14,133 nt of DNA from Planctomycetota bacterium (GTDB lineage: Bacteria > Planctomycetota > UBA11346): assembly GCA_013816645.1 (NCBI GenBank), contig JACDEC010000028.1, forward strand, positions 1-14,133, read 5' to 3'. A program made the position numbers and the translations under genes. This document shows positions 6,437 through 13,776 of the stretch, in pieces; position 1 is the first letter of the stretch; each line of letters starts with the position of its first letter. The notes under the pieces are model-generated. The model did not search any database, was not told the origin of the DNA, and was given only the letters and a program-made list of their open reading frames with translations.

Positions 6437-8493
6437 TCCGTACGCTCATGCTGCTCGCTCTTCTGGTCGCATGGTGCGGGGCCGAGGCTCCACCAGATCT
6501 AGCGCAAGTGGCGGCTGGTCACTACCCCCCGCTCTCGGGTGCCACGGCATTCGAGCAGTGGGTCGATCTCGTCGATGCCGCCCGAAGCCAGCGCGACGCA
6601 GGTAACGCAGATGACTTCATGCGCGATGCATTGCCTCGGCTCGCGATCCTCGTCGAGCGTGAGGATCTCCCTCCGGCCGCGCTCGCGGTTCTTCCTCGTC
6701 TCTTGCGAACCAGCGACGTAGCCGATGCGGCGGGCCAGCGCATCCTGGTGCGCGTCTACCAACGCATGGCATCCGCTCCGCTGGTGGACGAAGCGCCCAA
6801 GGGCATCGATCTCCCATTGGCAACGGATTCGAGCATGGTCGAGTACGCAATACTCGCCACGCCTGAGCCGAAGGTGCCAGATTCCGCGCTCACCACCGCT
6901 CTCAATGAACTGCGCAGTCAGGGGCGCGTCCGCGGCACAGCGATGCGGCGGCTCGACGCTTGGAAGCCACCTGCGCCAGAAGCGGGCGTTGTGGACAAGA
7001 ATCTGCTGACGGCGATCGCCTCCGATCCACGGACACTCACGCTGCAGCAACGTCGGGACCTGGCCATGCAGGTCCCCTCGGTAGCTGTGCGGCCGGCAGT
7101 CCTGGCTGCCGCCGTCGATCACATCCTCGCCGTGGATTTTGCTCAGAACCCTGCACGCGAACTGATTCCGTTCCTGATCCTCGAGCGCCCGGACATCTAT
7201 GCTGGTCACCTGTCGGAGCGCGATGCGCAACGATTGATCGATGGCTCACTGCGACTCGCTCCGAAGGCGATGAAGCTGTCCGCGTGGCTGCTACTCGATG
7301 CGCCCCCGGACCGAGTGCGCGGGTACCTAGCTTCGGTCGCCACTCCTGCGCTAGCAGCGGTCTCGGTGCCCTCGCCAGAAGCTGCGCTCGCGATCACGAT
7401 GTGGCCACCGCCCGGTTCCGATCGCTTTGAGGACATCTCGGTGGCCCCGCTCATCGCCCTGTCGATGGACCTCGTGCCTGCGAATCAGTTCGCGCTGCTG
7501 CAAGCCGCTGTAGCGGCAACGCCTCGTGTGGCGCATCCCCCTTGGGCGGTCGAAACGGCTGGTCGCGTGTCGCTGCTTTGGCGAGCTTCACCGTCGCCCC
7601 TCGAGGTTCTCGTCGAGACATCATGGCACCGTGATGATAGAACCCATCGGCAAAGCATCGTCGCTCGCCCGTCCGCCTACGCCGACTACTTCCTGTGCCC
7701 GGTACTTGCCCATATCGATGGCGTCCACGATCCGAGGTGGACCAAGCGCCCTCTCGGGCAGCGCGCTCTGTTCGCTCGGTACTTTCCCCACGCGGCGATG
7801 AGTGACGAAGCCGTGTCCGCCATGGTGCAGCGACCGATCGCCGCCGAGCTCGAGGTTTTGGTCGAGTCGCTCGACCTCTTGCGCACCGCGATCCCCGTGC
7901 CGAAGTACGCTCAGCACGAACGCCTCGCGCAGGTGCTCCTCACCGAGGCCCCGGCGATGGCCCGCTTCGACCAGTGGGGTGCGCGGGCCTGCCGGGTCGC
8001 AGCATGGCTCGGTGGAGATCGGGAGACGGCGATTGCCATAGCGGCTTCACATGCCGGTAGCGAAGACGCCCCGTGGGACGACTGGATGGACACGCTGATC
8101 GAGTTGGCCCCTACCCACGATCGTGTCCGGGCCTTGCCGGACCTTCTTGCAGGAAAGAGTGACTCAACCGGGAGATTCCTCCGTTGGCTATTGCCGATAC
8201 GACTCGGCCAGACGGCCACGGCAGCATTCCCCGCCGAGGCGTATCGGCAATCGCTGCGTGGCAGTGACAGCCAACAAGTCCTGGAGAGGATGCGCAAATG
8301 CGGCAGGGGTCTCGCGCCATACCTGCCTCAACTGCGTGATCCCACCGCACTGTTGGGGCGGTTCCGTGGCGAAAGCGACCCGGAATGGCGGGCCTTCGCT
8401 AGCCCGGTGGTACCTCTCTCAGTGCGCATGCTCGCGGTCCTCGATCATATCGGTTGGCAGAGCCATGCACCCGGCGCCAAACTCAGCGAGTGA
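6433..8493 (+). CDS. Exported protein of unknown function, 686 residues
   Basis: It starts at the ATG at 6433, which overlaps the preceding stop (ATGA), so translation is probably coupled to the immunity candidate. The N-terminus (MIRTLMLLALLVAWCGAEA) is a short basic and hydrophobic signal peptide. A Cys is present, but Trp directly before it is a poor lipobox, so signal peptidase I cleavage near CGAEA is more likely. The rest has no membrane segment. It is rich in Ala, Leu, Pro and Arg, with repeated helix-like stretches (LPRLAILVE, ALAVLPRLLRTSDVADAA, LRLAPKAMKLSAWLLLDAPP) suggestive of an alpha-helical, possibly HEAT/TPR-like solenoid, though I cannot define regular repeats. No catalytic motif is evident. 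Its position could mean a role with the toxin (export, processing or a second protective function), but it may simply be a neighbouring gene. Real gene: confident. Function: unknown. Confidence 0.8.
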   Translation: MIRTLMLLALLVAWCGAEAPPDLAQVAAGHYPPLSGATAFEQWVDLVDAARSQRDAGNADDFMRDALPRLAILVEREDLPPAALAVLPRLLRTSDVADAAGQRILVRVYQRMASAPLVDEAPKGIDLPLATDSSMVEYAILATPEPKVPDSALTTALNELRSQGRVRGTAMRRLDAWKPPAPEAGVVDKNLLTAIASDPRTLTLQQRRDLAMQVPSVAVRPAVLAAAVDHILAVDFAQNPARELIPFLILERPDIYAGHLSERDAQRLIDGSLRLAPKAMKLSAWLLLDAPPDRVRGYLASVATPALAAVSVPSPEAALAITMWPPPGSDRFEDISVAPLIALSMDLVPANQFALLQAAVAATPRVAHPPWAVETAGRVSLLWRASPSPLEVLVETSWHRDDRTHRQSIVARPSAYADYFLCPVLAHIDGVHDPRWTKRPLGQRALFARYFPHAAMSDEAVSAMVQRPIAAELEVLVESLDLLRTAIPVPKYAQHERLAQVLLTEAPAMARFDQWGARACRVAAWLGGDRETAIAIAASHAGSEDAPWDDWMDTLIELAPTHDRVRALPDLLAGKSDSTGRFLRWLLPIRLGQTATAAFPAEAYRQSLRGSDSQQVLERMRKCGRGLAPYLPQLRDPTALLGRFRGESDPEWRAFASPVVPLSVRMLAVLDHIGWQSHAPGAKLSE

Positions 8494-8529
8494 TGGAGTC
8501 AGCGATTGCGCGTCTGAATAATTTACAGG

Positions 8530-8575
8530 CAGGCTGAATCGAAGCCTGACGGACAAGCGCTTCGTTGCGCTGTCC
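8530..8575 (+). terminator. Two adjacent hairpins downstream of the 686-residue gene, possible terminator without U-tract
   Basis: The first stem is CAGGCT (8530-8535) with AGCCTG (8543-8548) around a 7-base loop. The second is GGACA-A-GCGC (8551-8560) with GCGC-TGTCC (8567-8575), nine pairs with one bulged A and a TTCGTT loop. Neither is followed by a T-run, so they are not canonical intrinsic terminators. They begin 37 bases after the stop at 8493, where transcript ends or 3' stabilising structures are common in high-GC genomes. Confidence 0.35.
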
Positions 8576-8742
8576 AGCGCAACAGCAAGGAACGCACGGC
8601 ATCAGGACCACTAGCTCGACCCGCACGGACACCAGTCTTGGGGTGTGCAGCACAGCTTGACCACGGTCAGGGCAGCGAACCAGGAAGCTGGTCGAAGCGG
8701 CACGCCGATGCCCACACTGCGCGCGTTGCGGTCCTCGCCGCC

Positions 8743-8747
8743 AGGAG
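8743..8747 (+). promoter_or_regulatory. Ribosome binding site deciding the start at 8755
   Basis: AGGAG, seven bases before the ATG at 8755. It marks the start of the small Ig-like protein rather than the in-frame ATG at 8638 or the other upstream codons, which have no comparable site. Confidence 0.6.
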
Positions 8748-8754
8748 ATCTCGC

Positions 8755-8994
8755 ATGGCCATCGCCATCAGTTCGGTCGTGGTGCGCATCGCCGGGTCGG
8801 TCGCGTCCGACATCACGGCGGTCGAGGCCGACGGCGTCGCGGTCGCTCTCGCCGCTGATCGCACCTTCAGCGTCGCGATCACCGTGCCTGCCGATGCCAG
8901 CCATGTCGCCATCACCGCCCGCGGACCGGCACGAGCGGAAACCCGGCTGATCGCGGTGGAGCGCGTCGCCACCGCCCCCGGCGCGGCGGGTTGA
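8755..8994 (+). CDS. Small single-domain Ig-like (glucodextranase-B-like) protein, 79 residues
   Basis: The start is the ATG at 8755, eight bases after the AGGAG site. The product is a short beta-rich chain, VRIAGSVASDITAVEADGVA, then ALAADRTFSVAITVPADASH and VAITARGPARAETRLIAVER. The order V-x-G-x-V ... V-x-V-x-G ... D-x-x-F-x-x-x-V-x-V-P ... V-x-I-x-A-x-G matches single Ig-like domains of the glucodextranase B type, usually repeated in secreted proteins. Here one domain stands alone with no evident signal peptide, although the first residues (MAIAISSVVVRIAG) are hydrophobic. It ends seven bases before the DUF1800 start, so the two are almost certainly co-transcribed. Its role is unknown. 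It could be a partner or detached N-terminal domain of the DUF1800 protein. The domain call is from pattern only. Confidence 0.55.
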   Translation: MAIAISSVVVRIAGSVASDITAVEADGVAVALAADRTFSVAITVPADASHVAITARGPARAETRLIAVERVATAPGAAG

Positions 8995-9001
8995 GCGCGG
9001 C

Positions 9002-10732
9002 ATGAGCACCCAATCCGATCCCATCTCCGATCCCATCTCCGATCCCAGTATGGCGAGCGCCGTGTCGGAACCCGCGGAGGTCAATGCCGCGGTGGTGCTC
9101 GCAGCGGTCGCGGCGCCGCTGTTGCTAGCTGGTTGCGGCGGCGGGGGCGGTGGCGGCGGATCCGCGCCGGCGGCGGCGATGACCATCACCGCGATCACCG
9201 TCGCGGTGCAGACCGACGCCCCGGCGACGATCACCGTCAGTGCCGTCGCAGACCAGGACGGCGCGGTCGACACCAGCGCCGCGGTGCGATTCCGGCTGGG
9301 CAGCGGACGCCCGGCCGATCCCGGCGTGGATGGCCCCGAGGTCGCGTATCCCTTCACCGCTTCGGCCACCGCCGGTGCCGACGCCGATGCAGTCGACCTC
9401 GAGGTGCGGATCAATGCCGACGCCGCCGACGCCATCGCCCAGGCGCCCGCCGCGGCGGCCGCGATCCGCCACTTCTTCGCCCGGGCCTGCTTCGGAGCCT
9501 CGGCGCAGGATTTGGTGCGTTGGTTGAAGGTTCCCTACGCCACCATGATCGAGGAGATCGTCGAAGCCTGCGGATGCGTTCCGGTGCAGCCCACGCCGGG
9601 CTGGCGCGACGCGGTGATCCCCACCTGGCAGGAGGTGGCGGCGATGACCCAGGCGCAGCAAGAAGCGCGCAACGCCACGACCAACGCGCGCATCCAGGAG
9701 ACCAAGCGCTGGTGGTTGCGCGAGATGGTCATCACGCCGACGCCGCTGACCGAGCGCATGACCCTGTTCTGGCATAACCACTTCGTCACCGCGAGCTGGG
9801 CGCTGTTCGTCGCGCCGCTGTCGTGGAAATATCTCGAACTGCTGCGCCAGCACGCGGTCGGCAGCTTCTCCGTGCTGCTCCACGCCATGGCCAAGAACCC
9901 GGCGATGGTGCTGTTCCTCGACTCGGCGAGCAACGTGAAGGGTCGGCCGAACGAGAACTTCGCCCGCGAGGTCCTCGAACTGTTCACGCTCGGCCTCGAT
10001 CAGGGCTACAGCGAGACCGACGTCGTCGAGGCGGCCAAGTGCTTCACCGGTTGGGGCCTGACCGATCGGCTCGATTACCAGTTCCGTGACGACCAGCACG
10101 AACCCGGCAGCAAAACGCTGTTCGGGCAGGTCATCGCCGCTGGTGGCGAGCAGGACGGCGTCGTCGCCATCGATCGCATCCTGGCCAAGGACCGCTGCGC
10201 GCAGTTCATCGTCGAGAAGCTCTGCGTGGAATTCATCGGCACGGTGCCCGCGCAGGCCGCGACCTGGGCGGCGACGTTCAAGGCGGGCTACCAGATCAAG
10301 CCGCTGCTCAAGAGCATCTTCCTCAGCGACGCCTTCCGCAACGCCGCGCCCGGCGGCCTGTTGCGATCGCCCGCCGAGCTGCACGTCGGCATGTGGCGCG
10401 CGCTCGAGCTCGAGCCGAACGATTACGGCGAGATCTGGCAGCTCAGCGAGGAGGAACAGGACCTGATGGATCCGCCCAACGTGCGCGGATGGATTGGCGG
10501 CGAGGCCTGGATGACCGCGCGCACCCTGCTCGCCCGGCGTCGCCACCTCGGCTGGAAGCAGTGGGACATCTGGAACCGGCACAATCCGCGGTTGCGCTCC
10601 ATCCTCCCCACGCTGCTGATGCCGATCGCGCCGTACGACACCGCAAAACTGAATCCCGCGGCGTACCCATGGGATCCGATCGGCGGACCGTTCCGCGCCC
10701 TGCTCGTCGACCCCGCCATCCACCTGAAGTGA
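9002..10732 (+). CDS. DUF1800 domain protein, possible lipoprotein
   Basis: The product has 576 residues from the ATG at 9002; an in-frame ATG at 9050 is an alternative start. Near the N-terminus is a hydrophobic stretch ending in LLLAGC, a good lipobox, followed by a long glycine run, so the mature protein may be a lipoprotein. However, the preceding residues are acidic, with no Arg/Lys. A region of about 100 residues, probably Ig-like, follows (to about 9450). The DUF1800 body then shows RHFFARACFGAS, LFWHNHFVTA, GRPNENFAREVLELFTLGLD, KCFTGWGLTD, FRDDQHEPGSKTLFGQ, RSPAELHVG, PPNVRGWIGG and a tail with TLLARRRHLG, all family hallmarks in the usual order. DUF1800 proteins have no established reaction. 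They are nearly always encoded next to a DUF1501 protein, as here, and are thought to act at the cell envelope. The family call is very secure; the function is unknown. Confidence 0.93.
   Translation: MSTQSDPISDPISDPSMASAVSEPAEVNAAVVLAAVAAPLLLAGCGGGGGGGGSAPAAAMTITAITVAVQTDAPATITVSAVADQDGAVDTSAAVRFRLGSGRPADPGVDGPEVAYPFTASATAGADADAVDLEVRINADAADAIAQAPAAAAAIRHFFARACFGASAQDLVRWLKVPYATMIEEIVEACGCVPVQPTPGWRDAVIPTWQEVAAMTQAQQEARNATTNARIQETKRWWLREMVITPTPLTERMTLFWHNHFVTASWALFVAPLSWKYLELLRQHAVGSFSVLLHAMAKNPAMVLFLDSASNVKGRPNENFAREVLELFTLGLDQGYSETDVVEAAKCFTGWGLTDRLDYQFRDDQHEPGSKTLFGQVIAAGGEQDGVVAIDRILAKDRCAQFIVEKLCVEFIGTVPAQAATWAATFKAGYQIKPLLKSIFLSDAFRNAAPGGLLRSPAELHVGMWRALELEPNDYGEIWQLSEEEQDLMDPPNVRGWIGGEAWMTARTLLARRRHLGWKQWDIWNRHNPRLRSILPTLLMPIAPYDTAKLNPAAYPWDPIGGPFRALLVDPAIHLK
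9014..9047 (+). repeat. 12-base tandem repeat (2.8 copies) at the start of the DUF1800 gene
   Basis: The unit tccgatcccatc occurs at 9014-9025 and 9026-9037, then as ten bases at 9038-9047. It encodes SDPI SDPI SDPS. The unit length is a multiple of three, so copy-number change would keep the frame and only lengthen the N-terminus before the possible lipobox. Confidence 0.8.
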
Positions 10733-10740
10733 GGCGAGCC

Positions 10741-12030
10741 ATGCTCCTGACCCGCCGAGACCTCTTCCGCATCGCCTGCGCCGCCGGCGTCGGACTCGCC
10801 TTTCCCGACCTGCTCCACGCCGGCGGGGTCGCTGCCAGCCCGGACTGGCAGCGCTCGCTGGTGCTGGTCGAACTGGATGGGGGCAATGACGGGCTGAACA
10901 TGGCGGTGCCCTACACGGACCCCACGTACATCGCCAAGCGCTCGACCCTGCGGGTGGTGCCCAACGCCACCACCATCGCATTGGGCAATGCGACCTTCCA
11001 GATCGGCCCCAATCCTGGCGACATCTCCAGCGGCCCGCTCATCCTCAATCCGGTGATGAGCCGTCCGTCCGGCCTTCCCGTGGGACTCAGCGCAGCCTGG
11101 GCCGCGAATGAACTGGCGGTGGTCCTCGGTCTCGGGATGGCGAATCCCAACCGCTCGCACTTCCATGGCATCGACGTGTGGAACAGCGGCTCGAACAGCA
11201 CTGCCGTGCTCAGCGACGGTTGGTTGCGCCGGATCCTCGCCGGCACCGCGCCGGTACCGTCGAGCAACCTCGCTGCGCACACCGTCCTGCTCGAGCGGGC
11301 GAACTCCAACCCGGTCGCCGGCACCGGCGTGCGCAACCTGGCGATGGGCTCCCCGCAGGCCTTCCTCAGGGACGCCGCCTCGATCACCACGCTGCCCGTG
11401 CCGGGGACGAACCCAGCGTTGCAGCGGGTGATCTCGACCAACAACGACGTGGCGTCCGCGCGCCAGATCTTCGCCAGCAAGCTCACCCCCACCCCGACCT
11501 TCGCCGCCAGCTTCCCGGCTGGCGCATTCGGCGACCAATGCCGATCCGTCGCCGAGATGATCAGCGCCGGGCTCGGCATCCCGGTCTACAAGATGCATCT
11601 CGGCGGCTTCGACAACCATGCGAACCAGCGCGCCAAGCACGACGACCTGCTCGCCCAGCTCGCCCACGGACTCGCTGGGCTGCGCGCCGCGCTGATCGAG
11701 AAGGGCTGGTGGAACCGGACGCTGATCGCCACCTATTCCGAATTCGGCCGGCGCATCGAGCAGAACGGTAGCGACGGCACCGACCATGGCACCGCGGCCC
11801 CGCACCTGGTGCTCGGTCACGCCGCCAACATCAACGGCGGGTTGTTCGGGCGACAGCCCGGCCTGGCCTATCCGGACGACCGTGGGGACCTCCGCCAGAC
11901 CATGGATTATCGCCGGCTGTACGCGACCGCGTCGCGGTTCCTCGGCTACGACGCGACGTCGTCCCTGGGCGGGAGCTACGCGCCGGTCGGTTCTGCGGTC
12001 GGCGAACCCACGCCGTTGCTCAAGCCCTGA
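10741..12030 (+). CDS. DUF1501 domain protein, Tat-exported
   Basis: The product has 429 residues. The ATG at 10741 lies nine bases after the DUF1800 stop, with a weak GAGG site overlapping that stop. The N-terminus (LLTRRDLFRIACAAGVGLAF) carries the twin-arginine motif TRRDLF and a hydrophobic core, so folded export to the periplasm by Tat is expected. Family hallmarks are LVLVELDGGNDGLNMAVPY near the mature N-terminus, LAVVLGLGMANPNRSHFHG and W-N-S-G, then VYKMHLGGFDNHANQRAKHD, IATYSEFGRRIEQNGSDGTD with HG just after it, and GGLFGRQPGL near the end. DUF1501 proteins are related to the alkaline-phosphatase/sulfatase fold, and the conserved Asp and His residues could bind metal. No substrate is established. 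Pairing with DUF1800 indicates they work together. The stop is four bases from the convergent phnE. Confidence 0.93.
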   Translation: MLLTRRDLFRIACAAGVGLAFPDLLHAGGVAASPDWQRSLVLVELDGGNDGLNMAVPYTDPTYIAKRSTLRVVPNATTIALGNATFQIGPNPGDISSGPLILNPVMSRPSGLPVGLSAAWAANELAVVLGLGMANPNRSHFHGIDVWNSGSNSTAVLSDGWLRRILAGTAPVPSSNLAAHTVLLERANSNPVAGTGVRNLAMGSPQAFLRDAASITTLPVPGTNPALQRVISTNNDVASARQIFASKLTPTPTFAASFPAGAFGDQCRSVAEMISAGLGIPVYKMHLGGFDNHANQRAKHDDLLAQLAHGLAGLRAALIEKGWWNRTLIATYSEFGRRIEQNGSDGTDHGTAAPHLVLGHAANINGGLFGRQPGLAYPDDRGDLRQTMDYRRLYATASRFLGYDATSSLGGSYAPVGSAVGEPTPLLKP

Positions 12031-12034
12031 ACGG

Positions 12035-12904
12035 TCACGCCAAGCGCCGGCGCAGCCAGGCGCCGAACAGGTCACCGAGCAGCACCAGGGCGAAGAGCAC
12101 GATCAGCAGCGCCACGGCTTCGCGGTAGTTGAAGAGTTTGAGCGCATGGACCAGTTCCTGGCCGAGTCCGCCGGCGCCGGCCAGGCTCATCACCGTGGCC
12201 GAGCGCAGGTTGCATTCCCAGCGGTAGATGGTGGCGTCGGTCATCGCCGGCATCGCGCCGGGGATGACGACATGGACCACGCGCTGGAAGACGCCGAAAC
12301 CGGCGCCCTTCGCCGCGACCACCACACCCTGGGGCGCGCGCTCGATCGCCTCGGCGTAGAACTTGCCGAGCATGCCCAGGCTGTGGCAGCTGAGCGCCAG
12401 TACCGCGGGCCACGGGCCGAAGCCGAAGGCGGCGACGAAGACGATGGCCAGGATCAATTCGTGCACCGTGCGCAGGCCGCCGAGCAGACCGCGTGCGGCC
12501 ACGTAGATCGCCGGATGCGGCGAGGTCGAGCGCGCCGCCAGCAGGCCGAGCGGCAGCGCCAGGACCACTCCGACGGCGGTGCCGGCGATGCTCATCGCCA
12601 GGGTCTCGACCACCGACCACAGCCAGGGGCGCTGCTGGACGAACACCAGTTCGCCCGCCTCGGAACCGGCCATGCGCGAGAAATCCGGTGGCAGGCCCTT
12701 GGCCAGCATATCGACGAGCAGGGTCGGGCCGCGCAGCAGGCGCCGCACGTCGATGGCCCAACTGCGCGGCACGTGCGGCAGCACCGCGTAGACGCAGGCC
12801 ACCACGATGGACAGCGCGACCGTGGCGATCGCCACGGTCGCGATCCTGCGTCGCCGATCGCGGCGCAGGTAGGCGACGACGAGTTCGACGTGCGGTCCGC
12901 TCAC
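12035..12904 (-). CDS. phnE: ABC transporter permease, phosphonate/phosphite/phosphate type
   Basis: The product has 289 residues. The GTG start (12904 to 12902) overlaps the phnD stop as GTGA, which sets the start. The frame is open further upstream, but that stretch only shadows phnD. After a basic N-terminus (YLRRDRRRRI) comes a membrane segment (about residues 20-43), a long periplasmic stretch, and a bundle of further hydrophobic segments (WSVVETLAMSIAGTAVGVVL, LILAIVFVAAFGFGPWPAVL, ALLIVLFALVLLGDLFGAWL). The EAA loop that contacts the ATPase is seen as EAIERAPQGVVVAAKGAGFG followed by VVIPGAMPAM. The layout and the GAGGLGQEL motif fit PhnE-family permeases, which form the membrane channel of importers for phosphonates, phosphite or phosphate. 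It is the last gene of the minus-strand operon phnC-phnD-phnE. Substrate cannot be decided, as no C-P lyase or phosphite dehydrogenase gene is in view. Confidence 0.9.
   Translation of the reverse strand: MSGPHVELVVAYLRRDRRRRIATVAIATVALSIVVACVYAVLPHVPRSWAIDVRRLLRGPTLLVDMLAKGLPPDFSRMAGSEAGELVFVQQRPWLWSVVETLAMSIAGTAVGVVLALPLGLLAARSTSPHPAIYVAARGLLGGLRTVHELILAIVFVAAFGFGPWPAVLALSCHSLGMLGKFYAEAIERAPQGVVVAAKGAGFGVFQRVVHVVIPGAMPAMTDATIYRWECNLRSATVMSLAGAGGLGQELVHALKLFNYREAVALLIVLFALVLLGDLFGAWLRRRLA
12048..12065. other. GC hairpin at the convergent gene ends
   Basis: CGGCGC (12048-12053) pairs with GCGCCG (12060-12065) around a 6-base loop, just inside the 3' end of phnE and 18 bases past the DUF1501 stop. 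There is no T-run on either strand. It could help end transcription in one or both directions, since the four-base gap between the genes leaves no other room, but chance is possible in sequence this GC-rich. Confidence 0.25.
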
Positions 12905-13776
12905 TTGGCGAGTTTGTCCAGTTCGAGGCCGAGCTTCTTGGCCAGGGCGCGGATCACGTCGTAATCGGCATCCTTGGATGGCGCGAAGGCTTCGGCCTTG
13001 AAGGCCTTGAGGATCGCCGGGTCTTTGAGCCCGACGAAAGCCTCGGCGATGCGCGTGCGCAGCGCGGGGTCGAGGTCGCTGCGCATCGTCCACGGATACT
13101 GCGGATACTGCGCGGATTCGGCGACGATCACCACCTTGCCGGAGTCGAGGATCTGCTTTTCGATCAGGCTGTCGTAGACGTGCCGGCCGATGCCGCCGGC
13201 ATCGGCGTGGCCGTTCTGCACCGCCAGGGCCACGGCATCGTGATTGCCGAGGAAGGTCTCCTGGTAGTCGGTGCCGGTGCGCAGACCGGCGTCGAATAGC
13301 ATGCCCTTGGGAACCAGGTGGCTCGAGGTCGAGGCCAGGTCGCCGAAGGCCAGCTGCTTGCCCTTGAGATCGCCGAGCGTGGCGATCTTCGCCGCGGTCC
13401 CCGCGATGATCACCGCGGTGTAGGTGGGGTGGCCATGCTTGACCAGGCAGGCGAACGGCTCGATCGCGCAGCTCTGCTTGGCCAGCACGTAGCTGAGCGG
13501 ACCGAAGTAGCCGAGCTCGAGCTGGCCGTTCGCCATGGCCGCGATCATCGTCGTGTAGTCGGGCGTCACGACCAGTTCGATGGTCTTGCCGAGGGTGGTC
13601 TCGAGGTAGGTCTTGAGCGGCCGGTTGTTGGCGATGATCGTCGCCGGATCCTCGTCGGGCAGCAGCGCGATCCGCAGTACGGCGGGATCGGCTTCGCCCG
13701 GCTCAGCCGCCGGCGCCGTCGAGGCGAGGCAGAGGATGGAGATCAGGCAGCAGGCGAGGAGCGACAGGCGGGACAT
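12901..13776 (-). CDS. phnD: Phosphate/phosphite/phosphonate ABC transporter substrate-binding protein
   Basis: The product has 291 residues from the ATG at 13776. The frame is open to 13839, but the extra 21 residues (proline-rich) overlap phnC and precede the signal peptide, so the inner ATG is preferred. The signal peptide MSRLSLLACCLISILCLAST ends near APA-AEP, giving a periplasmic protein. Binding-protein motifs are LRIALLPDEDPATI, PDYTTMIAAMANGQLELGYF followed by GPLSY, FGDLASTSSHLVPKG with the Ser-Thr-Ser anion-binding loop, and LGNHDAVALAVQNGHADAGG. These match the PhnD family, in which the STS loop and nearby His, Tyr and Asp/Glu residues hold the phosphorus group. It delivers ligand to the PhnE/PhnC importer. 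The first 74 bases overlap the 3' end of phnC, and the last four overlap phnE. Substrate (phosphonate, phosphite or phosphate) is undetermined. Confidence 0.9.
   Translation of the reverse strand: MSRLSLLACCLISILCLASTAPAAEPGEADPAVLRIALLPDEDPATIIANNRPLKTYLETTLGKTIELVVTPDYTTMIAAMANGQLELGYFGPLSYVLAKQSCAIEPFACLVKHGHPTYTAVIIAGTAAKIATLGDLKGKQLAFGDLASTSSHLVPKGMLFDAGLRTGTDYQETFLGNHDAVALAVQNGHADAGGIGRHVYDSLIEKQILDSGKVVIVAESAQYPQYPWTMRSDLDPALRTRIAEAFVGLKDPAILKAFKAEAFAPSKDADYDVIRALAKKLGLELDKLAK

Larger units (their letters stand above)
8494..8754. other. Intergenic region between the toxin-associated operon and the DUF1800/DUF1501 operon
   Basis: These 261 bases have no convincing coding region. The frame of the next gene is open upstream to 8638, but its translation there (basic, low-complexity) does not look like protein, and a good ribosome binding site marks the later start. 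The region holds two hairpins (8530-8575) and two short inverted repeats, TGACC-ac-GGTCA (8658-8669) and ACCAG-gaag-CTGGT (8679-8692). These could be operator-like or chance. No clear -35/-10 promoter pair was found, though a promoter for the downstream operon is expected here. Confidence 0.5.

Noticed and set aside
6433..6500. Lipoprotein signal in the 686-residue protein
   Set aside because: The residue before the Cys is Trp, which does not fit the lipobox. A signal peptidase I type signal is more plausible.
8657..8700. A sigma-70 promoter starting with TTGACC at 8657
   Set aside because: No reasonable -10 hexamer is found 16-18 bases downstream; the sequence there is GC-rich and part of a small inverted repeat.
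8638..8754. N-terminal extension of the small Ig-like gene to the ATG at 8638
   Set aside because: The extension would encode low-complexity basic sequence without a ribosome binding site, whereas AGGAG sits seven bases before the ATG at 8755.
9125..10981. A 618-codon open frame on the minus strand opposite the DUF1800 gene
   Set aside because: It shadows a strongly supported DUF1800 protein, is extremely rich in Arg, Gly and Ala, and has no recognisable domain. Such frames are expected opposite high-GC genes.
10423..12075. A 550-codon minus-strand frame and a 545-codon plus-strand extension around the DUF1501 gene
   Set aside because: The minus frame shadows DUF1501. In the plus frame, the part before 10741 is out-of-frame DUF1800 sequence, and the Tat signal begins at the ATG at 10741.
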